64,000 bases of DNA from contig JAZUPW010000007.1 in the NCBI GenBank assembly GCA_045605385.1, positions 15,651-79,650 on the forward strand, in the 5' to 3' direction. This document shows, one piece after another, positions 41,557 to 50,187 of the stretch (position 1 is its first letter; each line of letters starts with the position of its first letter). The stretch is from SIG607 sp045605385. GTDB taxonomy: Bacteria > Bacillota > Clostridia > Oscillospirales > Acutalibacteraceae. The translations under genes were made by a program, and so were the position numbers. A model generated the notes under the pieces. The model saw only the letters and a list, made by a program, of their open reading frames with translations, was not told where the DNA came from and did no database searches.

Positions 41557-42288
41557 ATGACAAATTATTTCCAAAAACTCTACAAAGGCTCTATGAAGGA
41601 TTTTAAAGCGCTTATAAAACAGGATCTTCAAAATAATAATAAAAGATTTATTGTTACAGCCAACCCTGAAGCATTTATGTTAGCCAAAAAAAATCCCGAT
41701 ATAAATGAGTTACTTTTAGACGAGAACACTACAATAGTTGCCGATGGCATAGGCATTGTAAAAGGCGCAGACATTGTAGGAATAAACGTTACCGAACGTA
41801 TACCAGGCATAGATATTGCCGAACATCTTTTTTCCTGCGGCAACGAACTTAAAAAGAGTATATATTTGTTTGGTGCAAAGCAAGAAATAATTGATGCTTT
41901 GCTTGAACTTATTGCCAAACGCTATAAAAACCTTAACGTACTTGGCGCTTCCAACGGTTATGTAGAGGACCGCGACGCAGTTTTTAAAGAAATAAAAAGT
42001 CTTCAGCCCGATATTGTTCTTGTGGCTCTTGGAATGCCCGCGCAGGAACGTTTGATTTATAAGCATCTTTCAGATTTCAATAAAGGTATTTTTGTTGGTG
42101 TTGGCGGTAGTTTCGACGTTTTAAGCAATAAAAAATCCCGCGCTCCCGAATTTTTTATTAAGCACAATATTGAATGGTTGTACCGAATTACCAAAGAACC
42201 CAAACGCCTTAAAAGATTTTACGATAATAATATAAAATTTATTTTCAGCGTTAAAAGTCTTAAAAGAAAATTAAAATGCAAAAAATAA
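41557..42288 (+). CDS. WecG/TagA/CpsF-family glycosyltransferase
   Basis: A 243-residue enzyme with the family markers VTANPEAFMLAKK, TIVADGIGIV, VALGMPAQERLI and the C-terminal WLYRITKEPKRLKRF. TagA/TarA adds N-acetylmannosamine to lipid-linked GlcNAc in wall teichoic acid synthesis; WecG-type members make similar lipid-linked disaccharides. It stands alone with its own promoter and terminator. The large polysaccharide locus further right lies 8 kb away, and the enzyme may supply its primer or a separate wall polymer. Confidence 0.92.
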   Translation: MTNYFQKLYKGSMKDFKALIKQDLQNNNKRFIVTANPEAFMLAKKNPDINELLLDENTTIVADGIGIVKGADIVGINVTERIPGIDIAEHLFSCGNELKKSIYLFGAKQEIIDALLELIAKRYKNLNVLGASNGYVEDRDAVFKEIKSLQPDIVLVALGMPAQERLIYKHLSDFNKGIFVGVGGSFDVLSNKKSRAPEFFIKHNIEWLYRITKEPKRLKRFYDNNIKFIFSVKSLKRKLKCKK

Positions 42289-42325
42289 AAACCGTAAACA
42301 GTAATTTTAAACTGCTTACGGTTTT
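42288..42325. terminator. Bidirectional terminator between convergent genes
   Basis: Stem AAAACCGTAA (42288-42297) / TTACGGTTTT (42316-42325), extended inward by CAGT / ACTG, with T-runs on both strands. It lies between the TagA-type gene (+) and the GH13 gene (-). Confidence 0.8.
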
Positions 42326-42353
42326 GTTTTTTATTGTACACTTTTTCCGCCGT

Positions 42354-43688
42354 CTACGTAAATATTTTACCCTGTAATATATCTTCCCTTATAATAATAT
42401 AACCGTAAGCATCAAGTTGTACGTTTCCGTTTTTAATTTTCATATTATTCGATAGCAGTATATCGCCGCTTTCTTTTACAAATTCAACTGTTTCCTTAGA
42501 AAAGTTACCGAAAAATGTAACCTTTTCAGTATTACTTATACGGCTAAAAGCCAAAACGTTCGGGTAACAGATTTTAATCCATTCGGTTTTACCATTTTGC
42601 AAAGCCGCGTTTTCTTTTTTTAGGGCATTAAGTTTTTTTATAACTTCAATACGTCGTTTGCCTTCATCGGTATTTTTAAGCGCTTCACGGTTTGTAACTT
42701 CATATTTGCCCATATAAAAACGGTTGGCAAACATAGAAATACGCGCTGTATCGGCAAGTTCATTTCCGCAGTAGACCATTGGAATACCCTTTAAGCAATA
42801 ATTAAGCGCTAAAATCATTTCCATAACGGCACTTCCAAAATGTTCTTCAATACGGTAGGGCCAATCGGTAACGGTATCGTGGTTGTCCATATCAAGAAGC
42901 AAAAAATAATTTTCTTTAAAATCTTTTGTTCTTTCTTTATAAATATCAATAAGCCCCGCGGTATTTATTTCGCCGTTTAAAAGTTTAAATATATTATCGT
43001 GCCAGAACCAGGCATAATTAGCATCAAACACCTTTAAGTATTCGCTTTTTTTACCCTCATTTATCATAACGGCTTGCGGGTTAATAGTTTTAATTCGGTG
43101 TTTGCCTTCTTCCCAAAAATCAAGCGGTACATTATCACCAACATCACATCTAAAGCCGTCTACACCGATTTCACCAACGTAGTAAACCATATTGCTTAAT
43201 AGGTATTCGCGCAATCCTTTGTTTTCATAATTAAGAACAGGAAAATGCCAGTTGCCTAATAAAATATTTCCGTTTTCATCTAACTTTGCAAACTCGGGAT
43301 GTTCTTTTAAAATGGGTGCGTTAGGACCTATATGGAAGTAAACTAAATCTAGCATCGCCTTCATACCAAGACGGTGCACTTCACTTACAAACTCACGCAA
43401 ATCATCCATACTTCCGTATTCGCTGTCAATTTTAAAATAATTGTTCATGCGGTAAGGGTTTTTGGGATTGCCGGTTTCAGAATTTTTCTGCCTTTCGCTC
43501 CAGTTCTCCTTGTTCTGAGAGGCATCCTCTTCAAAAATCGGGCATAGATAGATAATCTTAAACCCCAACTCCTTTAAAAACGGAAGTTCTTTTATTATAG
43601 CTTTTATGGTACCTTCGCTACAAAAGGTGCGGGGATTAATTTGATAAACCGACGCTTTTTTAAACCATTCCGGTACGTTTTTTTTCAT
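42354..43688 (-). CDS. GH13 alpha-amylase-family enzyme
   Basis: A 444-residue intracellular GH13 protein. I choose ATG 43688, after GGAAGTG, because it gives the usual N-terminus (PEWFKKASVYQINPRTF); the frame continues upstream into the GH10 gene. The catalytic set is the nucleophile D182 in DGFRCDVG, the acid/base E211 in MINEG and N269-H270-D271. A small C-terminal beta domain closes it. Members hydrolyse or transfer alpha-glucosidic bonds. It follows a GH10 gene by 22 bases in an operon with an enolase-superfamily gene, an odd mix of alpha- and beta-acting enzymes. Confidence 0.9.
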   Translation of the reverse strand: MKKNVPEWFKKASVYQINPRTFCSEGTIKAIIKELPFLKELGFKIIYLCPIFEEDASQNKENWSERQKNSETGNPKNPYRMNNYFKIDSEYGSMDDLREFVSEVHRLGMKAMLDLVYFHIGPNAPILKEHPEFAKLDENGNILLGNWHFPVLNYENKGLREYLLSNMVYYVGEIGVDGFRCDVGDNVPLDFWEEGKHRIKTINPQAVMINEGKKSEYLKVFDANYAWFWHDNIFKLLNGEINTAGLIDIYKERTKDFKENYFLLLDMDNHDTVTDWPYRIEEHFGSAVMEMILALNYCLKGIPMVYCGNELADTARISMFANRFYMGKYEVTNREALKNTDEGKRRIEVIKKLNALKKENAALQNGKTEWIKICYPNVLAFSRISNTEKVTFFGNFSKETVEFVKESGDILLSNNMKIKNGNVQLDAYGYIIIREDILQGKIFT

Positions 43689-43710
43689 AGTAACACTTCC
43701 AAACATTATT

Positions 43711-45012
43711 TTACGGTATAACTGCGGTTGTGCTGTCCTTGTTAAAATGGAACTCGCACGTTTTTGTTTTTCCGTTTTCATAGGTGATTTCGGCGGTGTA
43801 TTTTCCGTAAAAGCCACGGAAGGTGCTTTTACCGTCAGAAAGAGTAACGTTTGTTTTCCATTTCTGATTTACCAGTTTATCTAAAACACTATAAGCGGGT
43901 TTTTCACTCATATCATAATGCAAAAGACCTCCGCCGTATCGGTTTTCACCCTCGTTAGTGTTTGGCTTACAGTATGCAGCATATCCGTCAACTAAATTCC
44001 ACCAAACTATACCCTTCATATTTTCAATACTAAACCAAAGGCTATACAATTTTTCAAGAAGTTCTGCCTGAATGGCCTCATTTTCAGGGTTAGACTCAAA
44101 CATAGAAGGAATAGTAATTTCAGAAATATTCATTGGTTTGCCGTAATCATTAAGGCGTTCTAAAATATCAAAATGCACCTTCGGATTAAGAAATCCCTGT
44201 ATATAATATGGGTTATTAAAGGTTTGATCAGTTGCAAACATGTGGTACTGAATTCCTATATTATCAAATTGTTTACCTTTTTCAACAAAACTTTTAAGCT
44301 GAGCGTTAAAAGGATTATATTTGCCCGTGTAGAAAGACTGCCAAACAGCTTCGTTGGTTTCATTAACAATTTTTTCATTGTTTTTAAAATATTTTGCGCC
44401 CATATCCAATGCAAACTCATCATAACCCTCAAACAACTTCTGAGTACCGAACCAATAGTTGGTAGCAGATTCATTAATCACGTCAAACGAAGGGATTTTA
44501 TCGGAATATTCCTCGGCAATTTCTTTAAAGTGCTTTTCAATAAGACGTTTTTTATCTTCTTCTGAATACTTATAAAGCCAATCGGGCAAAAAATTATTCC
44601 AAAGTAAACAATGTCCCTTAGGTTCAATGCCGTAATCATTGCAAAAATCAAGCACAATATCGGGTGCAGGACGGCGATAAATATTTTCGCTGTCTTTGTG
44701 AAAACGCAACTTACCTTCTTCGGGTTCTAAATCAGACCAATAAAACGGAACAACCGCAAGATTAAAAACCTTTGCAAATTTTTCTTTATAGAGTTGCTCT
44801 TTTTCACGCGATTCGAAACTTTCAAGCATAAAAGCGTTACAACCAAATTGAAAATCATGAGTTTTCTGTGTTAACCTTATTTGCTTTATTTTTTCGCCAT
44901 TTGATAAAATTGTAAAATTGCCCTTGCGGTATTTTTCAATGCCATAGTTTATTTTTTGTTCAACCTCGTCAGCATACTTATCAAAATATTGCAACAAAAT
45001 TTCTCTTTTCAT
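43711..45012 (-). CDS. GH10 endo-beta-xylanase-like enzyme, intracellular
   Basis: A 433-residue protein; ATG 45012 follows GGAGTTGAG. A GH10 barrel is clear: GCNAFM, WSDLEPEEG, GHCLLWNN, the acid/base E181 in FDVINES and the nucleophile E298 in NISEIT, then WWNLVDGYA. A C-terminal beta region of about 50 residues resembles a short beta-sandwich. There is no signal peptide, so it probably trims imported xylo-oligosaccharides or related glycans. Four bases separate it from the enolase-superfamily gene upstream. Confidence 0.9.
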   Translation of the reverse strand: MKREILLQYFDKYADEVEQKINYGIEKYRKGNFTILSNGEKIKQIRLTQKTHDFQFGCNAFMLESFESREKEQLYKEKFAKVFNLAVVPFYWSDLEPEEGKLRFHKDSENIYRRPAPDIVLDFCNDYGIEPKGHCLLWNNFLPDWLYKYSEEDKKRLIEKHFKEIAEEYSDKIPSFDVINESATNYWFGTQKLFEGYDEFALDMGAKYFKNNEKIVNETNEAVWQSFYTGKYNPFNAQLKSFVEKGKQFDNIGIQYHMFATDQTFNNPYYIQGFLNPKVHFDILERLNDYGKPMNISEITIPSMFESNPENEAIQAELLEKLYSLWFSIENMKGIVWWNLVDGYAAYCKPNTNEGENRYGGGLLHYDMSEKPAYSVLDKLVNQKWKTNVTLSDGKSTFRGFYGKYTAEITYENGKTKTCEFHFNKDSTTAVIP

Positions 45013-45016
45013 AATC

Positions 45017-46354
45017 TCAACTCCATATTCTGTCGTTTGAAAATTCTTTATTCCATTCATCTGTCGGCTCAAAATATCCGGTTATATTAGGATTAATATG
45101 TTGTCTTAAAACTTCTTCGTTAAGGTCATCAAAGCCAAGTCCCGGCTTTTCGGGAACCTTAATAAATCCGTTTTTAAATATTGGATTATCAATTCCCGTT
45201 ACCATATCTGCCCACCACGGAACGTCTACCGAGTGGAATTCAAGCGCTAAACAATTGTGCATAGCCGCCGCCGTATGCACCGCTGCAAGACATGCAACGG
45301 GACTTTCTGCCATGTGTATTGCAACAGCTACACCGTTTTCATCGGCAATATCCGCTATTTTTTTAAGTTCAAGCGCACCGCCGCAGGTTAGTATATCGGG
45401 GTGAATTACCGAAACACCACCCGCTTTTATAAGTGTTTCAAACCCTTCCTTTAAATAAATATCTTCACCCGTACAAACAGGAATTGTGGTGGAGTTTTTA
45501 AGTCTTACGTACTGGTCGGTGTACATCCACGGAACCATATCTTCTATCCAGGCGAGGTTGTACGGTTCCATTCTTTTGGCAAAACGAATACAGTCTTCAA
45601 CACATATATGACCGAAATGGTCAATTGCAAGAGGAACCTCGTAACCAATAACTTCCCTTACTTCCCTTACGTAGTTTTCAAGGAAATCGAGCCCTTTTTC
45701 GGTAAGATGTATACCCGTAAACGGGTGCGCCGTGGTAACAATAGAATAACTCTTCTGGTGTTTTACCATATCACTTGTTACGCTTCCGCCCTGAACGTTA
45801 AGTATGTGTGAAGCATATTTTTTCATATCATCAATAAAGCCTAAGGGAGCGTTAAGTGTACCTGCTTCATCAAGTAAAAGACCAATACCTAAATCCATTT
45901 TCAAAAAGGTAAAACCCATATCCATTCTTTTTTTTAAGGCTAGTCCCATATCGTGCCCCGTATGTTTACCCTCAACATCGGTATCACAATAAACGCGCAC
46001 TTCATCGCGGAACTTTCCGCCCAATAACTGGTACAACGGAACGCCGTAAGCCTTTCCCGCTAAATCCCACAAAGCAATTTCAATACCGCTTACGCCGCCG
46101 CCCTGACGCGAAGGACCGCCGAACTGTTTAATTTTTCTGAATATTTTATCTACGTTGCAGGGATTTTCGCCTAAAATTCGGCTTTTAAGCATAAGCGCAT
46201 AGGTTTTGGAAGAAGCATCACGCACCTCACCGAAACCGCTTATTCCTTGGTTGGTATCAATTCTAAGTATAGTACACCGCTTGGGTGCGCCGTCAATATC
46301 TACAAAACGCATATCTGTTATTTTTAAATCACTTGGGTTCGAGCAACAGTTCAT
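45017..46354 (-). CDS. Enolase-superfamily dehydratase (mandelate racemase/muconate lactonizing type)
   Basis: A 445-residue protein. ATG 46354 follows CAAGGAG; earlier frame starts lack a site. It has the N-terminal capping domain and barrel of the superfamily: WDLAGKAYGVPLYQLLGG, FLKMDLGIG (barrel Lys region), LAIDHFGH, WIEDMVPW, and TGEDIYLKEG, the last three carrying likely Mg ligands D, E and E. A late AIHMAES carries a candidate base. Members dehydrate sugar acids or epimerise. Its operon contains GH10 and GH13 enzymes and faces an AraC regulator, which suggests catabolism of a plant-derived sugar acid such as glucuronate-decorated xylan pieces. Confidence 0.87.
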   Translation of the reverse strand: MNCCSNPSDLKITDMRFVDIDGAPKRCTILRIDTNQGISGFGEVRDASSKTYALMLKSRILGENPCNVDKIFRKIKQFGGPSRQGGGVSGIEIALWDLAGKAYGVPLYQLLGGKFRDEVRVYCDTDVEGKHTGHDMGLALKKRMDMGFTFLKMDLGIGLLLDEAGTLNAPLGFIDDMKKYASHILNVQGGSVTSDMVKHQKSYSIVTTAHPFTGIHLTEKGLDFLENYVREVREVIGYEVPLAIDHFGHICVEDCIRFAKRMEPYNLAWIEDMVPWMYTDQYVRLKNSTTIPVCTGEDIYLKEGFETLIKAGGVSVIHPDILTCGGALELKKIADIADENGVAVAIHMAESPVACLAAVHTAAAMHNCLALEFHSVDVPWWADMVTGIDNPIFKNGFIKVPEKPGLGFDDLNEEVLRQHINPNITGYFEPTDEWNKEFSNDRIWS

Positions 46355-46427
46355 ATAATTCTCCTTGACACAATATATTTTATGATTTACAATAATTATG
46401 ATATCAATTTTTCTTCTGTTTTGCACT

Positions 46428-46456
46428 AACTATATAACTGAATATATAAACTATAT
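46428..46456. promoter_or_regulatory. Direct repeats in AraC spacing
   Basis: AACTATAT occurs at 46428-46435 and at 46449-46456, exactly 21 bases apart; over 11 bases the two words differ at one place (AACTATATAAC and AACTATATTAC). They lie between the divergent enolase-superfamily gene and the AraC gene at 46481, and are a probable activator site for one or both. Confidence 0.5.
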
Positions 46457-46480
46457 TACGATTTTTAAAAAGGAGATAAT

Positions 46481-47347
46481 ATGGTATATCCTATAGGAGA
46501 ACTACATTTGGAAAACTCAATGCCGCTAATAAAAATGTGGAACGTGGAACTGAATAAAACTAAACGCGATTATACAAAGCATTCTCACACGCGTTTTGAA
46601 ATTGCAGTAATTAACAGCGGAAAAGGCGAATACACAACCCAAAGGTGTACCTACCCCATGGAAAAGGGCGACGTTTTCATTTTTTCTTCTAACGAACCGC
46701 ATTGTATTACTTCTTGCAACAGTGATAAACTAAGTATTACAAATTTACATTTTGAACCAAGGTATTTAAGCAATAATACAACAAGCACAGAACTTATAAA
46801 CTTCTGTTTTTCACATTCTCCCGAATTTGAAAACCGTATCCCCTGCGAAAAATCCGAAAGCATAAGGAAAAACTTCAATTCAATTAAAGAAGAATTTTTA
46901 AAAAGCGATGAACACCTAAATACAACTATAGAAGCCTACCTTAAACTTCTTCTTATAGATTTACTTCGAAACCATAATTACTATACTGCGGAAACTACCA
47001 AAAAAGCAAATAAAAGCGAAAGTCTGCTTCTTGTTTACAATTACATAGAACAGCATCTTTGTGAAAAAATAACACTTGATGACCTTTCACTTACAGCGCA
47101 TCTTACTCCAAACTATCTTTCATATCTTTTCAAAGAAACGGGCGGTGTTTCGCTTTGGGAATATATTACCGCAAAGCGCATTGAAAAAGCAATTCACTTA
47201 CTGCTTTCAGATAATACGCTTAATATAACCGACATAGCGTTACAGTGCGGTTTTAACAACACAGTAAATTTTAACAAGGCTTTTAAAAAATATAAAGGCT
47301 TTACGCCAAGCGATTTGAGAAAAAACCCAAAACTGCTTATACATTAA
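46481..47347 (+). CDS. AraC-family transcriptional regulator
   Basis: A 288-residue regulator after AAGGAG. The N-terminal cupin sensor has HSHTRFEIAVINSGKG and a later strand FIFSSNEPHCI. The C-terminal double helix-turn-helix has TLDDLSLTAHLTPNYLSYLF, ITDIALQCGFNNTVNFNKAF and the ending GFTPSDLRKNP. It is divergent from the enolase-superfamily/GH10/GH13 operon, whose expression it probably activates in response to a sugar or sugar acid. An asparaginase gene follows 16 bases after the stop and may be co-transcribed. Confidence 0.9.
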   Translation: MVYPIGELHLENSMPLIKMWNVELNKTKRDYTKHSHTRFEIAVINSGKGEYTTQRCTYPMEKGDVFIFSSNEPHCITSCNSDKLSITNLHFEPRYLSNNTTSTELINFCFSHSPEFENRIPCEKSESIRKNFNSIKEEFLKSDEHLNTTIEAYLKLLLIDLLRNHNYYTAETTKKANKSESLLLVYNYIEQHLCEKITLDDLSLTAHLTPNYLSYLFKETGGVSLWEYITAKRIEKAIHLLLSDNTLNITDIALQCGFNNTVNFNKAFKKYKGFTPSDLRKNPKLLIH

Positions 47348-47363
47348 GGTAGAGATATAATTT

Positions 47364-48416
47364 ATGAACAAAATACTTTTAATTTTAACCGGCGGTACAA
47401 TTTGCTCGTTTGAAAATATTAACGGCGAACAAACTGCCGACACAAAAAAAGCTAAAGCGCTTATAATAGAAAACTTCCGCAAAAGCGGCAGTAAATATGC
47501 AAATGAAAACACAACGGTTTTTGATTGCAAAATACCGCTTAACATACTAAGTGAAAATATCACGGCAGAAAACTATAAAACGCTTATAAATGAACTAAAA
47601 TGCTATGATTTTTCGCTTTACGACGGCGTAATTATTCTTCACGGAACCGATACCCTTGCATATAGCGCCGCTTTGCTTTCACTTGTTCTGGCTAACACAA
47701 AAATCCCCGTTTTCCTTGTTTCAAGTTTTCTTCCGCTTTATGAAAAAGAAACCAACGGAAACGAAAACTTTAAAACGGCAGTAGAACTTATTGCAAAAGG
47801 AATTAACCCAAATATATACGTTGTTTACAGTAACAGTGAAAAACGCGGCGGCAGAACCGTAAAACAAATGTATTTGCATTATGCTTCACATTTAGTGCAG
47901 TGTAATAATTATTCAAATAATTTTTACAGCGCAGATATGCAAAGAATTAGTAAGTCCGTAAAACCGCCGAAAACAAAAAAGGCATCGGGAAAAGATTTGT
48001 TAAGTGAGGATTATTCCGCCTTTACTTCCTGCGTACTTAATATAGAGCCCTATCCCTCAATAGATTACAGCAGGTTTTCGTTAAACGGTGTTAAAGCGGT
48101 GCTTCACCATACCTATCATTCGGGAACGGCGGCTGTAAATAATAACGATACAACCTCTGTTTTATATTTAAAAGAACTTGTACGTAACACCACGCCAAAA
48201 GCCGAACTGTATTTTGAACCTGTTAATAAAAACAGCGCCTATCTTTATGAAACAACGGGCGGTATTTTAAGAGAAGGGGTTGGAACAATTTTCGGCACAA
48301 CAAAAGAAATGGCTTATATAAAACTTCTACTGGGCTGTAACTTTTCTCTTACGGGAAAAGACCTGCAAAACTTTGTTGATACCGAAATAAACGGCGAGTT
48401 TATTATACAACCGTAA
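47364..48416 (+). CDS. L-asparaginase (type I, cytoplasmic)
   Basis: A 350-residue enzyme. The first catalytic motif is LTGGTICS (about residues 8-15) and the second is HGTDTLAYSA (about 93). No signal peptide is present, so it is a cytoplasmic type that converts asparagine to aspartate and ammonia. An insert with a run of lysines (about residues 200-215) is unusual. It follows the AraC gene closely; a link to sugar use is not obvious and may only be operon sharing. Confidence 0.85.
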   Translation: MNKILLILTGGTICSFENINGEQTADTKKAKALIIENFRKSGSKYANENTTVFDCKIPLNILSENITAENYKTLINELKCYDFSLYDGVIILHGTDTLAYSAALLSLVLANTKIPVFLVSSFLPLYEKETNGNENFKTAVELIAKGINPNIYVVYSNSEKRGGRTVKQMYLHYASHLVQCNNYSNNFYSADMQRISKSVKPPKTKKASGKDLLSEDYSAFTSCVLNIEPYPSIDYSRFSLNGVKAVLHHTYHSGTAAVNNNDTTSVLYLKELVRNTTPKAELYFEPVNKNSAYLYETTGGILREGVGTIFGTTKEMAYIKLLLGCNFSLTGKDLQNFVDTEINGEFIIQP

Positions 48417-48443
48417 GTTGTGAAAAAGACAAGTGTTAGTTGC

Positions 48444-48472
48444 TTGAACGCGCAATAAAACTATTTTATAAT
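48444..48472 (+). promoter_or_regulatory. Promoter of the HTH-ADP-ribosylglycohydrolase gene
   Basis: TTGAAC (48444-48449), 17 bases, TATAAT (48467-48472), 35 bases before ATG 48508. Confidence 0.65.
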
Positions 48473-48507
48473 AAATGTAGAACTAATAATAGAAAGGTGG
48501 TTTTTTT

Positions 48508-50091
48508 ATGACCATTGGTAAAGTAATACACAACTTGCGCGTAGGTTCTAATTTATCGCAAGAACAATTTGCAACTATTTTTGATGTTTCTCAGCAATCT
48601 GTACAGAAGTGGGAAAACGGCACAAGTGTTCCTGCTCTTGATAAAATTGTTAATATTTCAAATTACTTCGGTGTTTCGCTTGATACCCTTATTTTAGGCA
48701 ACGGTCAACGCGCCGTAGAAGAAACTAAAACAAACACTTTGGTTAAACCGCAATACGTAAATATGCACGATTGGGAGTTTTACTCTTCTAACCTTTTAAC
48801 CGAATATCAACAATCTATTGAAGAAGGACTTGATATTGAAAAATATAAAGACGTTTTTGTTGCGGTTTCAAAAATGCCTAAAGATGAATTTAAAAAGCGA
48901 ATGGGCGACGTTATTTTTGAAATAATAAACACTGCTCCCCAAAAGCAAAATTATCCCTATTTTGAACCTTCCTCTATTGAAGCAATTCAGAGCCTTCGCC
49001 ATCCACATACATATACAAAAAAAGAAACTGTAAGTCTTGAAGACAAAATTTACGGTGCCTGGATGGGAAGAATTTGCGGATGTTTGCTTGGAAAACCCCT
49101 TGAAACCCTTCGCACCGAAATTCTTATTCCGTTCTTAACCGAAGTTGGTAATTACCCTGTTCACAGGTACGTAAAAAGAACCGACTTAAGCGACGAAATT
49201 ATGAAAAAATACGGTTTAGGTTATGCAGGCAGATGCTACTATGACGAAATCTACGGCGAGGGTATGCCGATTGACGATGACACTAACTATACCGTTTTGT
49301 ATCAGGAAGTTATTGAAAAATACGGTAAAAACTTTACCCCGTTTGACATCTCCCGTTCCTGGCTTGATTTACAGGTTAAAAACGCTTACTGTACTGCAGA
49401 ACGCGTTGCTTTTTGTAACTTTGTTAAGGGTTATGCGCCGCCCGAATCGGCAATATATAAAAACCCCTACCGCGAATGGATAGGCGCGCAGATTCGCGGC
49501 GATTACTTTGGTTATATTAATCCCGGAAATCCTGCCGCTGCAGCCGAAATGGCTTGGCGCGACGCTTGTATTTCTCATACCAAAAACGGTATTTACGGCG
49601 AAATGTTTGTTGCCGCTATGCTTGCCGTTGCCGCCGAAACAAATAATATTGAAGATATTATATTGGGCGGTCTTGCCGAAATTCCTCATACTTCAAGACT
49701 TCATAAGGAAATTATGTCGGTATTAGACGGCTTCAAAAACGGCGTTTCACAACAACAGTGTTTCGATATTATTCATTCTAAATACGATGAACATACCGAC
49801 CACGGCTGGTGCCACACAATACCAAACGCTATGATAGTTGTAGCATCTCTTCTTTACGGTAAATCCGACTACGCTAAATCAATTTGTATGTCGGTTGAAC
49901 GCGGTTTCGATACCGACTGCAACGGCGCAACCGTAGGTTCAATTCTTGGTATGGCAAACGGAATAAATACTATTCCCGAATACTGGACAGCACCCGTTAA
50001 CGATACGTTAGTTACTTCTATTTTAGGCGTTGGCACAGTAAAAATCAGCGACCGCGCAAAATTAACCTTAAAGCATATTAATCAGAAATAA
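48508..50091 (+). CDS. XRE helix-turn-helix fused to an ADP-ribosylglycohydrolase domain
   Basis: A 527-residue fusion. Residues about 1-65 are an XRE helix-turn-helix (NLSQEQFATIFDVSQQSVQ, then KWENGTSVPALDKI). A linker of about 110 residues follows. From about 178 the ADP-ribosylglycohydrolase fold begins (DKIYGAWMGRICGCLLGKP), with the metal-binding aspartates in IDDDTNY (D256-D258) and GFDTDCNGA (D468, D470). The fold removes ADP-ribose from proteins or acts on ADP-ribosyl-type compounds. The DNA-binding part suggests a regulator that senses or edits such a ligand. AAAGGTGG precedes the ATG. It is monocistronic with its own promoter and terminator. Confidence 0.85.
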   Translation: MTIGKVIHNLRVGSNLSQEQFATIFDVSQQSVQKWENGTSVPALDKIVNISNYFGVSLDTLILGNGQRAVEETKTNTLVKPQYVNMHDWEFYSSNLLTEYQQSIEEGLDIEKYKDVFVAVSKMPKDEFKKRMGDVIFEIINTAPQKQNYPYFEPSSIEAIQSLRHPHTYTKKETVSLEDKIYGAWMGRICGCLLGKPLETLRTEILIPFLTEVGNYPVHRYVKRTDLSDEIMKKYGLGYAGRCYYDEIYGEGMPIDDDTNYTVLYQEVIEKYGKNFTPFDISRSWLDLQVKNAYCTAERVAFCNFVKGYAPPESAIYKNPYREWIGAQIRGDYFGYINPGNPAAAAEMAWRDACISHTKNGIYGEMFVAAMLAVAAETNNIEDIILGGLAEIPHTSRLHKEIMSVLDGFKNGVSQQQCFDIIHSKYDEHTDHGWCHTIPNAMIVVASLLYGKSDYAKSICMSVERGFDTDCNGATVGSILGMANGINTIPEYWTAPVNDTLVTSILGVGTVKISDRAKLTLKHINQK

Positions 50092-50096
50092 TATTT

Positions 50097-50124
50097 AAAA
50101 AAGCAGGTTTCAACCTGCTTTTTT
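50097..50124 (+). terminator. Terminator of the HTH-ADP-ribosylglycohydrolase gene
   Basis: A 13-base stem AAAAAAGCAGGTT / AACCTGCTTTTTT with a two-base loop. Confidence 0.9.
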
Positions 50125-50147
50125 ATTTGCATTGTCTGTGACAAAAC

Positions 50148-50184
50148 AAAAATCTCTTAAGAAAATGTATCTTAAGAGATTTTT
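50148..50184 (-). terminator. Terminator of the polysaccharide operon
   Basis: A 14-base stem AAAAATCTCTTAAG (50148-50161) / CTTAAGAGATTTTT (50171-50184), placed directly after the last gene of the - strand operon. Confidence 0.88.
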
Positions 50185-50187
50185 TTA

